The notes under the pieces are model-generated. The model was not told the origin of the DNA and did not search any database. It saw only the letters and a list, made by a program, of their open reading frames with translations. The position numbers and the translations under genes were made by a program. From assembly GCF_005144885.1 (NCBI RefSeq), contig NZ_CP039690.1, positions 7,242,873 through 7,306,872 of the forward strand: a stretch of 64,000 nucleotides of DNA, in the 5' to 3' direction. This DNA is from Phreatobacter stygius. Lineage in GTDB: Bacteria; Pseudomonadota; Alphaproteobacteria; Rhizobiales; Phreatobacteraceae. Of the stretch, positions 17,151-26,988 are shown piece by piece (within the stretch, counting starts at the first letter, position 1; the number at the start of each line of letters is the position of its first letter).

Positions 17151-18077
17151 ATGGACCGCATGCTGCCGGGAACACGCGCCCTCAGGACCTTCGAAGCGGC
17201 CGGGCGGCATCTGAACTTCACGCGCGCCGCCGACGAGGTCGGGCTGACGCCGGCGGCGGTCAGCTACCAGATCAAGGACATCGAGGATCAGCTGGGCGTC
17301 GTGCTGTTCACCCGCACCAGCCGCCGCATTCAGCTGACCCCAGCCGGCGTGGTGCTGTTCGAGGCGGTCACCGACGCGCTGGACCTCTTGCAGCGCGCCG
17401 CCGGCCGCGCCCGAAGACTGGCGCGCGGCTCAGCGCAGCTGCGCCTGTCGCTCGGCGCACGATTTGCGACCAACTGGCTCTTGCCGAGACTGCCGCGGTT
17501 CAGGGCCGCGAACCCGACCCTGGAGCTGACATTCGATATTACCGATCAGGTCAGGGATTTCGACACCGACGATGTCGATGTGGCGATACGCTTCGGCGCC
17601 GGCCATTACCGGCCGGCGCGCTCGGATCGCCTGTTCGACACGGTCATAGCCCCGATCTGCAGCCCGAAACTGATTGAAACCGGTCCCAGGCTGGAGACGC
17701 CGCGGGATCTGTTTCACCACACGCTCTGCTATGCCGACCGAAAAGCCGAAGGCATGGCCTGGCCGAACTGGCGCATGTGGATGGCCGCGGCCGGCATCGA
17801 TGACTTCGACGACAGCCGATGTGTCGCCTTCGCCGAAACCAGCCAGGTCGTGCAGGCGGTCATCGAAGGCGGCGGCGTTGGTCTTGCAGATCTCGCGATG
17901 ATCGCCGGCGACCTCGCCCAGGGCCGGCTGGTGCGGCTGTTCGACATCGGCCTCAGCGTGGCGCAGGACTATACCTATCACCTGGTCTACCCGGAGCGCA
18001 GCAGCCAGGACCCGCGCGTCCTGGCCTTGCGCGAATGGCTGCTCGCCGAGGCCGGGCGGCCGATCGCGGCGAGCTGA
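17151..18077 (+). CDS. LysR-family (GcvA-like) transcriptional regulator
   Basis: A 308-residue regulator. The N-terminal winged HTH is LRTFEAAGRHLNFTRAADEVGLTPAAVSYQIKDIEDQLGVVLF; the effector domain begins near residue 95 and contains the GcvA-like LSLGARFATNWLLPRLPRF and VRDFDTDDVDVAIRFG motifs. Autoregulation and control of the divergent aminotransferase gene are expected from LysR behaviour, with the operator in 17005-17150, but I could not identify a specific T-N11-A site with confidence. Confidence 0.9.
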   Translation: MDRMLPGTRALRTFEAAGRHLNFTRAADEVGLTPAAVSYQIKDIEDQLGVVLFTRTSRRIQLTPAGVVLFEAVTDALDLLQRAAGRARRLARGSAQLRLSLGARFATNWLLPRLPRFRAANPTLELTFDITDQVRDFDTDDVDVAIRFGAGHYRPARSDRLFDTVIAPICSPKLIETGPRLETPRDLFHHTLCYADRKAEGMAWPNWRMWMAAAGIDDFDDSRCVAFAETSQVVQAVIEGGGVGLADLAMIAGDLAQGRLVRLFDIGLSVAQDYTYHLVYPERSSQDPRVLALREWLLAEAGRPIAAS

Positions 18078-18089
18078 TGCGCCTTGGCC

Positions 18090-18121
18090 AAAAAGAAACC
18101 CCGCGGATCGCTCCGCGGGGT
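18090..18121 (-). terminator. Intrinsic terminator of hppA
   Basis: A 10-bp perfect stem (18098-18107 with 18112-18121) with a TCGC loop. Read on the minus strand it is followed by TTTCTTTTT, so it ends hppA transcription. The plus-strand side lacks a T-run, so it is weaker for the LysR gene. Confidence 0.9.
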
Positions 18122-18150
18122 CTGGTGTTTCAAGAACCGGCCGACCTCGT

Positions 18151-20295
18151 TCAGTGCGCGAGGATCGCCAGCAGCAGCAGCGCCACGATGTTGCAGATCT
18201 TGATCGCCGGGTTCACGGCGGGGCCGGCCGTGTCCTTGTAGGGGTCGCCGACGGTATCGCCGGTCACCGAGGCCTTGTGCGCGTCGGAGCCCTTCAGGTG
18301 CTTGACCCCGTCCTTGTCGACGAAGCCGTCCTCGAAGGACTTCTTGGCATTGTCCCAGGCGCCGCCGCCCGAGGTCATCGAGATCGCCACGAACAGGCCG
18401 TTGACGATCACGCCGAGCAGCGAAGCGCCGAGCGCGGCAAACGCCGAGGCCTTCGAGCCGGACAGCCACAGCACGCCGAAATAGGCGACCAGCGGTGCCA
18501 GCACCGGCAGCAGCGAGGGAATGATCATTTCCTTGATCGCCGCGCGGGTCAGCATGTCGACGGCCCGGCCGTAATCCGGCCGCTCCGTGCCGGCCATGAT
18601 GCCCGGCTTTTCCTTGAACTGGCGGCGCACTTCCTCGACCACCGAGCCGGCAGCCCGGCCGACCGCGGTCATGGCAATGCCGCCGAACAGGTAGGGGATG
18701 AGGCCACCGAAGATCAGGCCGGCCACCACATAGGGGTTGGACAGGTCGAAGGAGACCTTACCGACGTCCCTGAAATAGGGCAGGCCCGCGTCGATGAACT
18801 GCTGCAGGTCGTTGGTATAGGCGGCGAACAGCACCAGCGCACCGAGGCCGGCCGAACCGATGGCATAACCCTTGGTGACCGCCTTGGTGGTGTTGCCGAC
18901 CGCGTCGAGCGCATCGGTCGACTGGCGCACTTCCTTGGGCAGGCCGGCCATTTCGGCAATGCCGCCGGCATTGTCGGTGACCGGGCCGAAGGCATCGAGC
19001 GCCACGATCATGCCGGCGAGGCCGAGCATGGTGGTGACCGCGATCGCCGTGCCGTAGAGGCCGGCGAGCTGGAAGGTGGCGATAATGCCGCCGACGATGA
19101 CGATCGCCGGCAGCGCGGTCGATTCGAGCGACACGGCGAGGCCCTGGATCACATTGGTGCCGTGACCGGTGACCGAGGCCTGGGCGATCGACACGACCGG
19201 ACGCTTGCCGGTGCCGGTGTAATATTCGGTGATCCAGACGATCAGGCCGGTAACGGCCAGGCCGACCAGGCCGCAGATGAACAGCGCCCTGCCGGTGACC
19301 GACTGGCCGGCGACCACGCCGAGCTCACCCCAGCCGGTGACGAACTGGGTTGCACCGGCAAGGCCGACGATCGACAGCAGGCCGGTGGCGATCAGGCCCT
19401 TGTAGAGCGCGCCCATGATCGAGTTCGAGGCGCCGAGCTTGACGAAGAAGGTGCCGGCGATCGAGGTGACGATGCACACCGCGCAGATCGCCAGGGGATA
19501 CATCAGCGCGGCCTGGAGCACCGCGGGCGAGGCCTTGGCGAAGAAGATCGCCGCCAGCACCATGGTGGCGACCACGGTCACCGCATAGGTCTCGAACAGG
19601 TCGGCGGCCATGCCGGCGCAGTCGCCGACATTGTCGCCGACATTGTCGGCGATCGTGGCCGGGTTGCGCGGGTCATCTTCGGGAATGCCGGCTTCGACCT
19701 TGCCGACCAGATCGGCGCCGACATCGGCACCCTTGGTGAAGATGCCGCCGCCGAGACGGGCGAAGATCGAGATCAGCGATGCGCCGAAGCCGAGCGCCAC
19801 CAGGGCGTCGATGACCGTGCGGCTGGCGATGCCGAGCCCCATCGGGCCGGTCAGCACCCAATAGTAGCCGGCAACGCCGAGCAGCGCGAGACCAGCGACC
19901 AGCAGGCCGGTGACCGCACCGGCCTTGAAGGCGATGTCGAGGCCGGCGGCGAGCGACTTGGTCGCCGCCTGGGCCGTGCGCACATTGGCGCGCACCGAAA
20001 CGTTCATGCCGATGAAGCCGGCGGCGCCCGAGAGCAGCGCGCCGATCAGGAAGCCGATGGCGACGATGCCGCCGAGCAGGAAATACAGCCCTACGAGAAT
20101 GACGATGCCGACGATCGAGATCGTCAGATATTGGCGGCGGAGATAGGCCTGCGCGCCCTCGGCGATCGCGCCCGCGATCTCCTGCATGCGCGCCGAACCC
20201 GGATCCTGTGCCATCAGCGACTTGGTCGCCCAAGCGCCATAGACCACGGACAATAGTCCGCAGCCGATAATTACCACCCAAAGGGCTGTGCTCAT
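18151..20295 (-). CDS. hppA: Membrane-bound H+-translocating pyrophosphatase, K+-independent type
   Basis: An integral membrane pump of 714 residues with about 16 helices that couples pyrophosphate hydrolysis to proton export. The pyrophosphate-binding motifs [35 protein letters not shown] are intact, as is the second acidic cluster [11 protein letters not shown]. The segment [10 protein letters not shown] carries lysine where K+-dependent enzymes have alanine (GNTTAA), so this is the K+-independent class (established marker). It is monocistronic, with its own terminator. The 5' region 20296-20484 presumably holds the promoter. Confidence 0.96.
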   Translation of the reverse strand: MSTALWVVIIGCGLLSVVYGAWATKSLMAQDPGSARMQEIAGAIAEGAQAYLRRQYLTISIVGIVILVGLYFLLGGIVAIGFLIGALLSGAAGFIGMNVSVRANVRTAQAATKSLAAGLDIAFKAGAVTGLLVAGLALLGVAGYYWVLTGPMGLGIASRTVIDALVALGFGASLISIFARLGGGIFTKGADVGADLVGKVEAGIPEDDPRNPATIADNVGDNVGDCAGMAADLFETYAVTVVATMVLAAIFFAKASPAVLQAALMYPLAICAVCIVTSIAGTFFVKLGASNSIMGALYKGLIATGLLSIVGLAGATQFVTGWGELGVVAGQSVTGRALFICGLVGLAVTGLIVWITEYYTGTGKRPVVSIAQASVTGHGTNVIQGLAVSLESTALPAIVIVGGIIATFQLAGLYGTAIAVTTMLGLAGMIVALDAFGPVTDNAGGIAEMAGLPKEVRQSTDALDAVGNTTKAVTKGYAIGSAGLGALVLFAAYTNDLQQFIDAGLPYFRDVGKVSFDLSNPYVVAGLIFGGLIPYLFGGIAMTAVGRAAGSVVEEVRRQFKEKPGIMAGTERPDYGRAVDMLTRAAIKEMIIPSLLPVLAPLVAYFGVLWLSGSKASAFAALGASLLGVIVNGLFVAISMTSGGGAWDNAKKSFEDGFVDKDGVKHLKGSDAHKASVTGDTVGDPYKDTAGPAVNPAIKICNIVALLLLAILAH

Positions 20296-20484
20296 TGAAA
20301 ACGTTCCTCTCGACCAGCCGTCCGAATGGACGACCGACCGGCCACTTCGACCGGCTCTTCTTGCCTCTTGTTCACCGCGCGCAGCGCTGGGGACGCCGGC
20401 TGTCGCGGGACCGTCGCTTTTTTGCCAAAGTCTGTCCCGGTAAGCAACGGAAGAGAGGTTCGTCGAGCCTCGGTCGTTAGGCGA

Positions 20485-21699
20485 TCAATGAGCCGTCGAA
20501 GGAACCCGGCGCAGGGTTCCGAACGCCAGCGACACGGCGGCGACCAGGACGATCGGGAAGACCACCCAATTGACCATGTCCCAGCCATAATTGGTCAGAA
20601 TCTGCCCGGAAGAGAAGGATCCGACCGCCATCACGCCGAAAACGCAGAAGTCGTTGATCGACTGAACCTGGGTGCGTTCTTCCGGCTGGGCAGTCGCCGC
20701 GACCATGGCACTGGCGCCGATATAGCCGAAATTCCAGCCGAGCCCGAGCAGCACCAGGGCAAGGTAAAAATGCGCGACGGTCAGCCCTGCAAGCCCGGCA
20801 ACCGCCGCAAGCGCGGTCAGGGCCAGGCCGGCGGCGACGATTCGCGGCGCGCCGAAGCGGCTGATCAGGCCGCCGGTGAAGAAACTCGGGCCATACATGG
20901 CGATGACGTGCCACTGGATACCATAGGCCGCGTCGTCGACGCCGTGGCCGCAGCCGATCATGGCGAGCGGCGCCGCGGTCATCACGAAATTCATCAGCAT
21001 GTAGGTGGCGGCGCCGCAGACCACCGCGGTCAGGAAGGCGCGGTCGCGGAAAAAACGCGACACCGGCCGGCGCGCCGCCGCGGCCACCGGCTTCGGCTTG
21101 GGGATATCGATGAACGACAGGATCACGCCGGCGAGGATCGCCACCACCGCCTGGCCGATAAAGGTGCCGGCAAACAAGACAGGTGGCATCGCATCCTTGG
21201 TCCAGACCACCAGTTGCGGCCCGACCACGCCGGCAATGATGCCACCGGTCATGACCCAGGAAATCGCCTTCGGCCGGAACGCATCCGACGCCGTGTCGGC
21301 GGCGGCGAAGCGATAGCTCTGGGCGGCCGAGGCATAGAAGCCGGCGCAGAAGGTGGCGAGGCAGAAGATCGGAAAGCTGGCCAGCGTCACGCCGAGATAA
21401 CCGAACAGGCCGGTCAGCACGCCGGCCGAGGTGGCGATCTGATAGGCGGCCCGGCGCCCGAACCGGTGGATCAGCATGCCGACCGGCAGCGAGGCCGCGG
21501 CGAGCCCGACCACAAAGATCGAGATCGGCAGGGTCGCCAGCGAGCGCGACGGCGCAAGCCCGGCGCCGACAATGGCGCCGGTGGCGAACATGACGGTGGT
21601 ATTGGCACCGGCCAGCGCCGTCGCCAGCGACAGGATGAAGGCATTGCGGCGGGCCAGCCGGTCACCGGCGGCCAGCATGTCCTGTGTCGTCGCGGTCAT
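20485..21699 (-). CDS. MFS transporter
   Basis: A 404-residue, 12-helix major facilitator protein. Family features include the helix 2-3 loop GMLIHRFGRRAAYQ and a mid-protein loop with basic residues (DIPKPKPVAAAARRPVSRFF). The substrate is unknown. The ATG at 21699 (MTATTQDMLAAG) has GGAAA upstream; the 51 extra residues of the longer frame are not family-like. It is divergent from the Old Yellow Enzyme gene, 223 bp away. Confidence 0.85.
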   Translation of the reverse strand: MTATTQDMLAAGDRLARRNAFILSLATALAGANTTVMFATGAIVGAGLAPSRSLATLPISIFVVGLAAASLPVGMLIHRFGRRAAYQIATSAGVLTGLFGYLGVTLASFPIFCLATFCAGFYASAAQSYRFAAADTASDAFRPKAISWVMTGGIIAGVVGPQLVVWTKDAMPPVLFAGTFIGQAVVAILAGVILSFIDIPKPKPVAAAARRPVSRFFRDRAFLTAVVCGAATYMLMNFVMTAAPLAMIGCGHGVDDAAYGIQWHVIAMYGPSFFTGGLISRFGAPRIVAAGLALTALAAVAGLAGLTVAHFYLALVLLGLGWNFGYIGASAMVAATAQPEERTQVQSINDFCVFGVMAVGSFSSGQILTNYGWDMVNWVVFPIVLVAAVSLAFGTLRRVPSTAH

Positions 21700-21922
21700 G
21701 GCGTTTCCGAAGAATTCCGATAGCGGGCTTCCGGCGCTCCGCAGGATGTATGTTCCGTGGAACAGCTCTTTCGGAGAACGGACTGTTGCCTTACCCGGAA
21801 TGCCCCGCAACAGCCACAGCGGGCCGTCCGGGGTGACCTGCGCCGGACACATGCAGGCAGCGCGCCGGGGCGCTTGCCGTTGCGCGAGCTTTCCGGCCAG
21901 ATCGGCTCAGGAGACCTTTTCC

Positions 21923-23038
21923 ATGAGCCAGCTGTTCACGCCTCTCGACCTCGGCCCCTTGCATGTGCCGAACCGCATCGTGGTCGCGCCGATGTGCCAA
22001 TATTCCGCCAATGACGGCTGCGCCAACGACTGGCACCTGCAGCATCTGATGACGCTCGCCATGTCGGGCGCAGGCCTCGTCGTGCTCGAAGCCACCGCGG
22101 TCGAACGTGCCGGGCGGATCACCCATGGCTGCCTCGGCCTCTATTCCGACGCCAATGAGGCGGCGCTCACGCGGGTGCTGGCGGCCGCCCGCACGGTTGC
22201 CCTGCCCGGCACCCGCTTCGGCATCCAGATCGGCCATGCCGGCCGCAAGGGCTCGGCGGAGCGGCCCTGGGAGGGCGGCCTCGCCCTGAAGCCCGGCGCC
22301 GATCCCTGGGATGTCCTGGCCGCCTCGGCCATTGCCTTCGACGACGGCTGGCACCGGCCCAAGGCGGTCGATGCCGAGGACATCGCGCGGATCACCCAGG
22401 CCTTCGTCTTGGCCGCCGAGCGCGCCGCACGGATCGGCTTCGACGTGGTCGAGCTGCACATGGCGCACGGTTATCTCCTGCACAATGTGATGAGCCCGAT
22501 CTCCAACCGGCGCGACGACGGCCTGGGCGGCAGCCGGACCAACCGCTTCTCCTGGCCGCTCGCCATTGCCGGCGCCGTCAAGGCGGCCTTGCCGGACAGG
22601 ATAGCGCTCGGCGCCCGCATCACCGGCCAGGACTGGGCCGAGGACGGCCTTGAGGTCGCCGACGCGGTGGCGCTCGCCGCCGCGCTGAAGGCGGCGGGGC
22701 TGGCCTTCGTCTGCCTGTCGTCCGGCGGCATTCATCCGAAGGTCCGGGTCCAGGTATCGCCCGGCTACCAGGTGCCCTTCGCCCGCGAGGTCAGGGCAAA
22801 GGCCGGCATCGCCACCCGTGCGGTCGGCATGATTGCTCGGGCCGACCATGCCGAGGAGATCGTCGCCAGCGGCGCCGCCGACCAGGTGGCGCTCGGGCGC
22901 GCCATTCTCGATGATCCGCGCTGGGGCTGGCATGCCGCCGAGGCGCTCGGCGCGAGCCTCAGCCTGCCGCCGCAATATGCCCGCGTCGCCGCCAGGCTCT
23001 GGCCCGGCGCCGCGCTGGCGCGACCGCGCGCGGCGTGA
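21923..23038 (+). CDS. NADH:flavin oxidoreductase, Old Yellow Enzyme (YqjM-like)
   Basis: An FMN-dependent ene-reductase-type TIM barrel of 371 residues. It begins LFTPLDLGPLHVPNRIVVAPMCQYSAN, which holds the regulatory cysteine of the YqjM class (MCQYSA). Further motifs are QIGHAGRKGS, the substrate-binding VVELHMAHGYLLHNVMSPISNRR with the His-x2-His pattern altered to HMAH, and DQVALGRAILDDPRW at the end. Physiological substrates are probably alpha,beta-unsaturated carbonyls. The ATG at 21923 has GGAG 9 bases upstream. The long in-frame stretch before it is antisense to the MFS gene and is not coding. Confidence 0.92.
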   Translation: MSQLFTPLDLGPLHVPNRIVVAPMCQYSANDGCANDWHLQHLMTLAMSGAGLVVLEATAVERAGRITHGCLGLYSDANEAALTRVLAAARTVALPGTRFGIQIGHAGRKGSAERPWEGGLALKPGADPWDVLAASAIAFDDGWHRPKAVDAEDIARITQAFVLAAERAARIGFDVVELHMAHGYLLHNVMSPISNRRDDGLGGSRTNRFSWPLAIAGAVKAALPDRIALGARITGQDWAEDGLEVADAVALAAALKAAGLAFVCLSSGGIHPKVRVQVSPGYQVPFAREVRAKAGIATRAVGMIARADHAEEIVASGAADQVALGRAILDDPRWGWHAAEALGASLSLPPQYARVAARLWPGAALARPRAA

Positions 23039-23044
23039 CGGGCC

Positions 23045-23374
23045 AACCCTCCGCCCGCGTCTGCGCGGGAGAGGGTGGGTCCGGAGGACCCGGGTGAGGG
23101 TCGTTGCGTCGGCCCGCAACCTGCATTCCGGGCCGAGATGATGGCCGGGGCGTCGAATTCAGCCGTTCGCCCGCCGGCTCCGCCAAGTGTCAATGCATCC
23201 GGTGTCGCTCAATGCGGCTGCGCCGGGAGCGGCCACAAGTCGGCGCTCCGCATCATCTGATGGCCGCATGCGCGCCTTGCAGGGACGCAACCACCCTCAC
23301 CCGGCCGCTCCGCACAGGCAAAAGCTCTCGCTTTTGCCGAGCCACCCTCTCCCACACAGATGTGGGCGAGGGTT
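23045..23374. repeat. BIME-like paired inverted repeat
   Basis: Two related arms face each other: the left arm 23045-23110 (GAGAGGGTGG, GGGTGAGGGT, CGTTGCGTC) and the right arm 23284-23374 (GACGCAAC, CACCCTCACCC, CACCCTCTCCC). Each arm holds small hairpins, for example CAAAAGCTCTCGCTTTTG at about 23319-23336. The element fills the gap between the convergent OYE gene and tRNA-Val. No coding potential is evident. Confidence 0.8.
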
Positions 23375-23400
23375 GACGGTGCGGCCCTGCGCGAAAGGAA

Positions 23401-23476
23401 TGGTGGGCAGTGACGGGCTCGAACCGCCGACATCCTGCGTGTAAAGCAGGCGCTCTACCAACTGAGCTAACCGCCC
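23401..23476 (-). tRNA. tRNA-Val (TAC)
   Basis: A 76-nt cloverleaf on the minus strand: acceptor GGGCGGT with ACTGCCC and an encoded ACCA end, D-arm TAGCTCAGTTGGTAGAGC, anticodon stem CCTGC/GCAGG with loop TTTACAC giving TAC, and T-loop GTTCGAGCC. It lies downstream of hupB. Confidence 0.97.
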
Positions 23477-23617
23477 TGGCCGATCAGATCGGATCCATGC
23501 GGGCCATGTAGACGCCTCGGCCCTCGCAGGCAAGAGGCGCGGCCAAAACCGCGCGCCCCGGAAACGGCGAACGCCGCCGGGAGACCCGGCGGCGTTCGCG
23601 AAGCACTGCTCGATCCG

Positions 23618-23893
23618 TCAGCTGTTGACGGCGTCCTTCAGGCCCTTACCGGCCGAGAACTTGGGTGCCTTCGAAGCGGCGATCTTGACCGGCTTGCCGG
23701 TGCGCGGATCACGGCCATCGCGGGCAGCGCGGTTGCTCACCGAAAACGCGCCGAAGCCTACCAGCTTCACGTCGCCGCCAGACTTCAGCGTGGCTTCGAT
23801 GATGTCGAACGTGGCATCCACGGAAGAACCCGCCTGCGCCTTCGTCAGGCCTGCCTTCTCCGCAACAGCTGCGATCAGTTCGTTCTTGGTCAC
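23618..23893 (-). CDS. hupB: DNA-binding protein HU
   Basis: A 91-residue nucleoid protein. It starts TKNELIAAVAEKAGLTKAQA and keeps the dimer core VKLVGFGAFSVSNRAARDGRDPRTGKPV with the arm proline. The start is a GTG at 23893 with a strong AAGGAG box 6 bases upstream; the longer frame is not supported. It follows lon in the order common in alphaproteobacteria. The lon terminator lies in the gap, so it probably has its own promoter. Confidence 0.95.
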   Translation of the reverse strand: MTKNELIAAVAEKAGLTKAQAGSSVDATFDIIEATLKSGGDVKLVGFGAFSVSNRAARDGRDPRTGKPVKIAASKAPKFSAGKGLKDAVNS

Positions 23894-24035
23894 GGCTTTT
23901 CTCCTTGATCTAGCCGGGCCGGGAATCAGGGATTCCGCTGCCGGCGAGGACGACATGCTGTGCCGTGTGACGAGGTGGAAATCAAGGCTGGCGCGGCTTT
24001 TCCAAGCCGCAAAGCCATGAAATCCGCCGCTTTCA

Positions 24036-24067
24036 ACAGAAAACCCCGGGTCGAGACCCGGGGTTTT
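24036..24067 (-). terminator. Intrinsic terminator of lon
   Basis: A near-perfect 13-bp stem, 24040-24052 with 24055-24067, of which the inner pairs open to form the loop. On the minus strand the stem ends in TTTT followed by CTGTTG. It lies 21 bp after the lon stop. Confidence 0.88.
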
Positions 24068-24088
24068 CAACAGTTCGAACCTGCAAGC

Positions 24089-26515
24089 TCAGTGCGCGAG
24101 CGCGCCGGCCGCGTCGTCATCGCCGGTTTTCGGCGATGCCACGGGCTCCGCCTCCTCGTCCCAGACGATCGGCACGGGCTGCCGGATCAGGGCATGCTTG
24201 AGCACTTCGTCCATGCGCGCGACCGGGATGATTTCCAGCCCGTTCTTCACGTTGTCCGGGATCTCCGCCAGGTCCTTGGCATTCTCCTCGGGGATGAGGA
24301 CAATCTTCAGACCGCCGCGCAGCGCCGCCAGCAGCTTCTCCTTCAGGCCGCCGATCGGCAGCACCCGGCCGCGCAAGGTGACCTCGCCGGTCATAGCGAT
24401 GTCCTTGCGGATCGGAATGCCCGACATGACCGACACGATGGCGGTCGCCATGGCGATGCCGGCCGACGGACCATCCTTCGGGGTCGCCCCTTCCGGCACG
24501 TGGACGTGCACGTCGCGCTTGTCGTAGAGCGGCGGCTTGATGCCGTAATCGATGGCACGCGAGCGGACATAGGATGCCGCGGCGCTGATCGATTCCTTCA
24601 TCACGTCCCGGAGGTTGCCGGTCACCGTCATGCGGCCCTTGCCGGGCATCATCACGGCTTCGATGGTCAACAGCTCGCCGCCGACCTCGGTCCAGGCCAG
24701 GCCCGTCACCGCGCCCACCTGATCCTCGGTCTCCGCCATGCCGTAGCGATAGCGCGGCACGCCGAGATAATCCTCGACCACCTTCGGCGTCACCTTGATC
24801 GTCTTCTTCTTGGTCAAGGTGAGGTCCTTCACGGCCTTGCGGACGAGATTGGACATTTCACGTTCGAGGTTGCGCACGCCCGCCTCGCGGGTATAGCGGC
24901 GGATCACGCTCATCAGCGCTTCGTCGTCGATCGACCATTCCTTCTCCGCCAGGCCATGCTTCTTGATGGCGTTGGGGATCAGGTGCTTCTTGGCGATTTC
25001 GCGCTTTTCGTCCTCGGTATAGCCGGCGATACGGATCGTCTCCATCCGGTCCAGCAGGGCCGGCGGGATGTTGAGCGTATTGGCCGTGGTCACGAACATG
25101 ACGCTCGACAGGTCGAAATCGACCTCGAGGTAATGGTCGTTGAAGGTGGCGTTCTGCTCGGGATCGAGCACCTCCAGGAGCGCCGCCGAGGGGTCGCCCC
25201 GGAAGTCCTGGCCCATCTTGTCGATTTCGTCGAGCAGGAACAGCGGGTTCGCCGTCTTGGCCTTCTTCATCGACTGGATGATCTTGCCGGGCATGGAGCC
25301 GATATAGGTGCGCCGGTGACCGCGGATCTCGGCCTCGTCACGCACGCCGCCGAGCGAGATGCGGACGAATTCACGACCCGTGGCCCGGGCGATCGACTTG
25401 CCGAGCGAGGTCTTGCCGACGCCGGGAGGACCGACGAGGCACAGGATCGGCCCGGTCAGCTTGTTGGCGCGCTGCTGCACGGCCAGGTACTCGACGATGC
25501 GGTCCTTGACCTTGTCGAGCCCGAAATGGTCGTTGTCGAGCGTCAGCTGGGCGCCGGCGAGGTCCTTCTTGATCTTCGACTTCTTGCCCCAGGGCAGCGA
25601 CAGCATCCAGTCGAGATAGTTGCGCACGACGGTGGCTTCCGCCGACATCGGCGACATCTGACGCAGCTTCTTCAGCTCGTGATGGGCCTTGTCGCGGGCT
25701 TCCTTGGACAGCTTGGTCCGCTTGATCTTGTCTTCGAGTTCGACCAGTTCGTCGCGGCCCTCTTCGTCGCCGAGCTCCTTCTGGATCGCCTTCATCTGCT
25801 CGTTGAGATAATACTCGCGCTGGGTCTTCTCCATCTGCCGCTTGACGCGGGTGCGGATCTTCTTCTCGACCTGCAGCACCGAGATTTCGCTCTCCATCAG
25901 GCCGAGCGCCTTTTCCAGGCGCTTGGCGACGTCGAGCGTCTCCAGCACGGTCTGCTTGTCGGAGATCTTGACCGCGATATGGGAGGCCACCGTATCGGCG
26001 AGCTTCGAGGCATCCTCGATCTGGCCGACCACCGAGACGATCTCGGGCGAGACCTTCTTGTTCAGCTTCACATAGCCTTCGAACTCGGTGACGACCGAGC
26101 GCGCCAGCGCCTGGACCTGGACCTTGTCGCCGATCTCGTCGGCCACCACGGTCGCTTCGGCCTCGTAAAAGTCCTCGCGGGTGGAGTAGCCGGCGATCTT
26201 GGCGCGGGTGACGCCTTCGACCAGCACCTTGACGGTGCCGTCGGGCAGCTTCAGCAGCTGCAGGACGCTGGCCAGCGTACCGATGTCATAGATTGCTTCC
26301 GGCGCCGGATCGTCGTCCTGCGCATTCATCTGGGTGGCGAGCAGGATATGCGTTTCGGCACGCATCACCTCCTCGAGCGCGCGAATCGATTTCTCGCGGC
26401 CGACGAACAGCGGCACGATCATGTGGGGAAACACCACGATGTCGCGCAACGGCAGAACGGGGAAGCTCTTGGCTTCGCCGGGGGTGAGGGGCGGACGCTT
26501 CTTGGTCTCGCTCAT
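24089..26515 (-). CDS. lon: ATP-dependent protease Lon
   Basis: A cytosolic AAA+ serine protease of 808 residues that degrades misfolded and regulatory proteins. It has the N-terminal substrate domain ([26 protein letters not shown]), the ATPase module with Walker [10 protein letters not shown] and Walker [12 protein letters not shown], and the protease domain with Ser684 in PKDGPSAGI and Lys727 in GGLKEKLL, the catalytic dyad. Length is normal. Its neighbour clpX is separated here by mobile DNA. A heat-shock promoter would be expected upstream, but I could not identify one securely. Confidence 0.98.
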   Translation of the reverse strand: MSETKKRPPLTPGEAKSFPVLPLRDIVVFPHMIVPLFVGREKSIRALEEVMRAETHILLATQMNAQDDDPAPEAIYDIGTLASVLQLLKLPDGTVKVLVEGVTRAKIAGYSTREDFYEAEATVVADEIGDKVQVQALARSVVTEFEGYVKLNKKVSPEIVSVVGQIEDASKLADTVASHIAVKISDKQTVLETLDVAKRLEKALGLMESEISVLQVEKKIRTRVKRQMEKTQREYYLNEQMKAIQKELGDEEGRDELVELEDKIKRTKLSKEARDKAHHELKKLRQMSPMSAEATVVRNYLDWMLSLPWGKKSKIKKDLAGAQLTLDNDHFGLDKVKDRIVEYLAVQQRANKLTGPILCLVGPPGVGKTSLGKSIARATGREFVRISLGGVRDEAEIRGHRRTYIGSMPGKIIQSMKKAKTANPLFLLDEIDKMGQDFRGDPSAALLEVLDPEQNATFNDHYLEVDFDLSSVMFVTTANTLNIPPALLDRMETIRIAGYTEDEKREIAKKHLIPNAIKKHGLAEKEWSIDDEALMSVIRRYTREAGVRNLEREMSNLVRKAVKDLTLTKKKTIKVTPKVVEDYLGVPRYRYGMAETEDQVGAVTGLAWTEVGGELLTIEAVMMPGKGRMTVTGNLRDVMKESISAAASYVRSRAIDYGIKPPLYDKRDVHVHVPEGATPKDGPSAGIAMATAIVSVMSGIPIRKDIAMTGEVTLRGRVLPIGGLKEKLLAALRGGLKIVLIPEENAKDLAEIPDNVKNGLEIIPVARMDEVLKHALIRQPVPIVWDEEAEPVASPKTGDDDAAGALAH

Positions 26516-26982
26516 GATGCTTTCGTCCTTTGCTCGACACGCCGTTAAAAACGGCCCTTATGGGCCCGTTCCGACGCGGCGCTCGGATGAACCGGGGCGT
26601 GCACATGCCTGCCACATATGTCGCGCGGGGACGGCGGCGGGAATGAGGCCCTGCTGGGGAGCCGATGCGGCAACCCAAAGGCGCTCGTGGCGCTTGGCCG
26701 ACCCCTGGCATGAACCGTGCCCGGGGGTCTGTCGGTTACCATTAGGTGGCGGTGCACCCATGAGGTGTCAAGGCAGCCGAGGGACCCGTTTGTGCAGCGC
26801 CCACAAGTTGGCCGCCATCGCCCAGGCGCATGGCTCCGCCGAGGCCAAGAGATCGCTCACCAGATCGCCGCCCGATCGCCGCCCGATCGCCCTTGGGGGC
26901 GCCCGCGCAACCCGGCTGAAACAATTGCATTCGGCGGCCACATGACGTGGCGCGGCACGGCGAAACCCTGAAACATTCGCGC
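26516..26982. other. Intergenic DNA upstream of lon, no gene seen
   Basis: About 470 bp between lon and the IS481 element. Open frames here have unconvincing composition and no ribosome binding sites or recognisable motifs. A short 11-bp direct repeat (GATCGCCGCCC, two copies and part of a third) is at about 26862-26890. The lon promoter should lie near the lon end of this stretch. Confidence 0.5.
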
Positions 26983-26988
26983 CCTAGT
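26983..26988 (+). repeat. IS481 target-site duplication, left copy
   Basis: CCTAGT, identical to 28006-28011 on the other side of the element. It matches the NCTAGN target preference known for IS481. Confidence 0.9.

Noticed and set aside
18154-20256. A 700-codon open frame on the plus strand opposite hppA, and similar long frames opposite lon (23960-26548), the RND permease (36908-39508), phoX (47015-49360) and mccA (59616-61799)
   Set aside because: These are antisense shadows of high-GC genes: composition is dominated by R, G, D, H, no family motifs are seen, and they exactly follow well-supported genes on the other strand.
23039-23400. CRISPR array
   Set aside because: The repeats are inverted and unequal, with no regular spacer pattern; no cas gene occurs in the window.
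26516-26640. Heat-shock sigma-32 promoter of lon
   Set aside because: No pair matching the alphaproteobacterial consensus could be read reliably from the sequence by eye.
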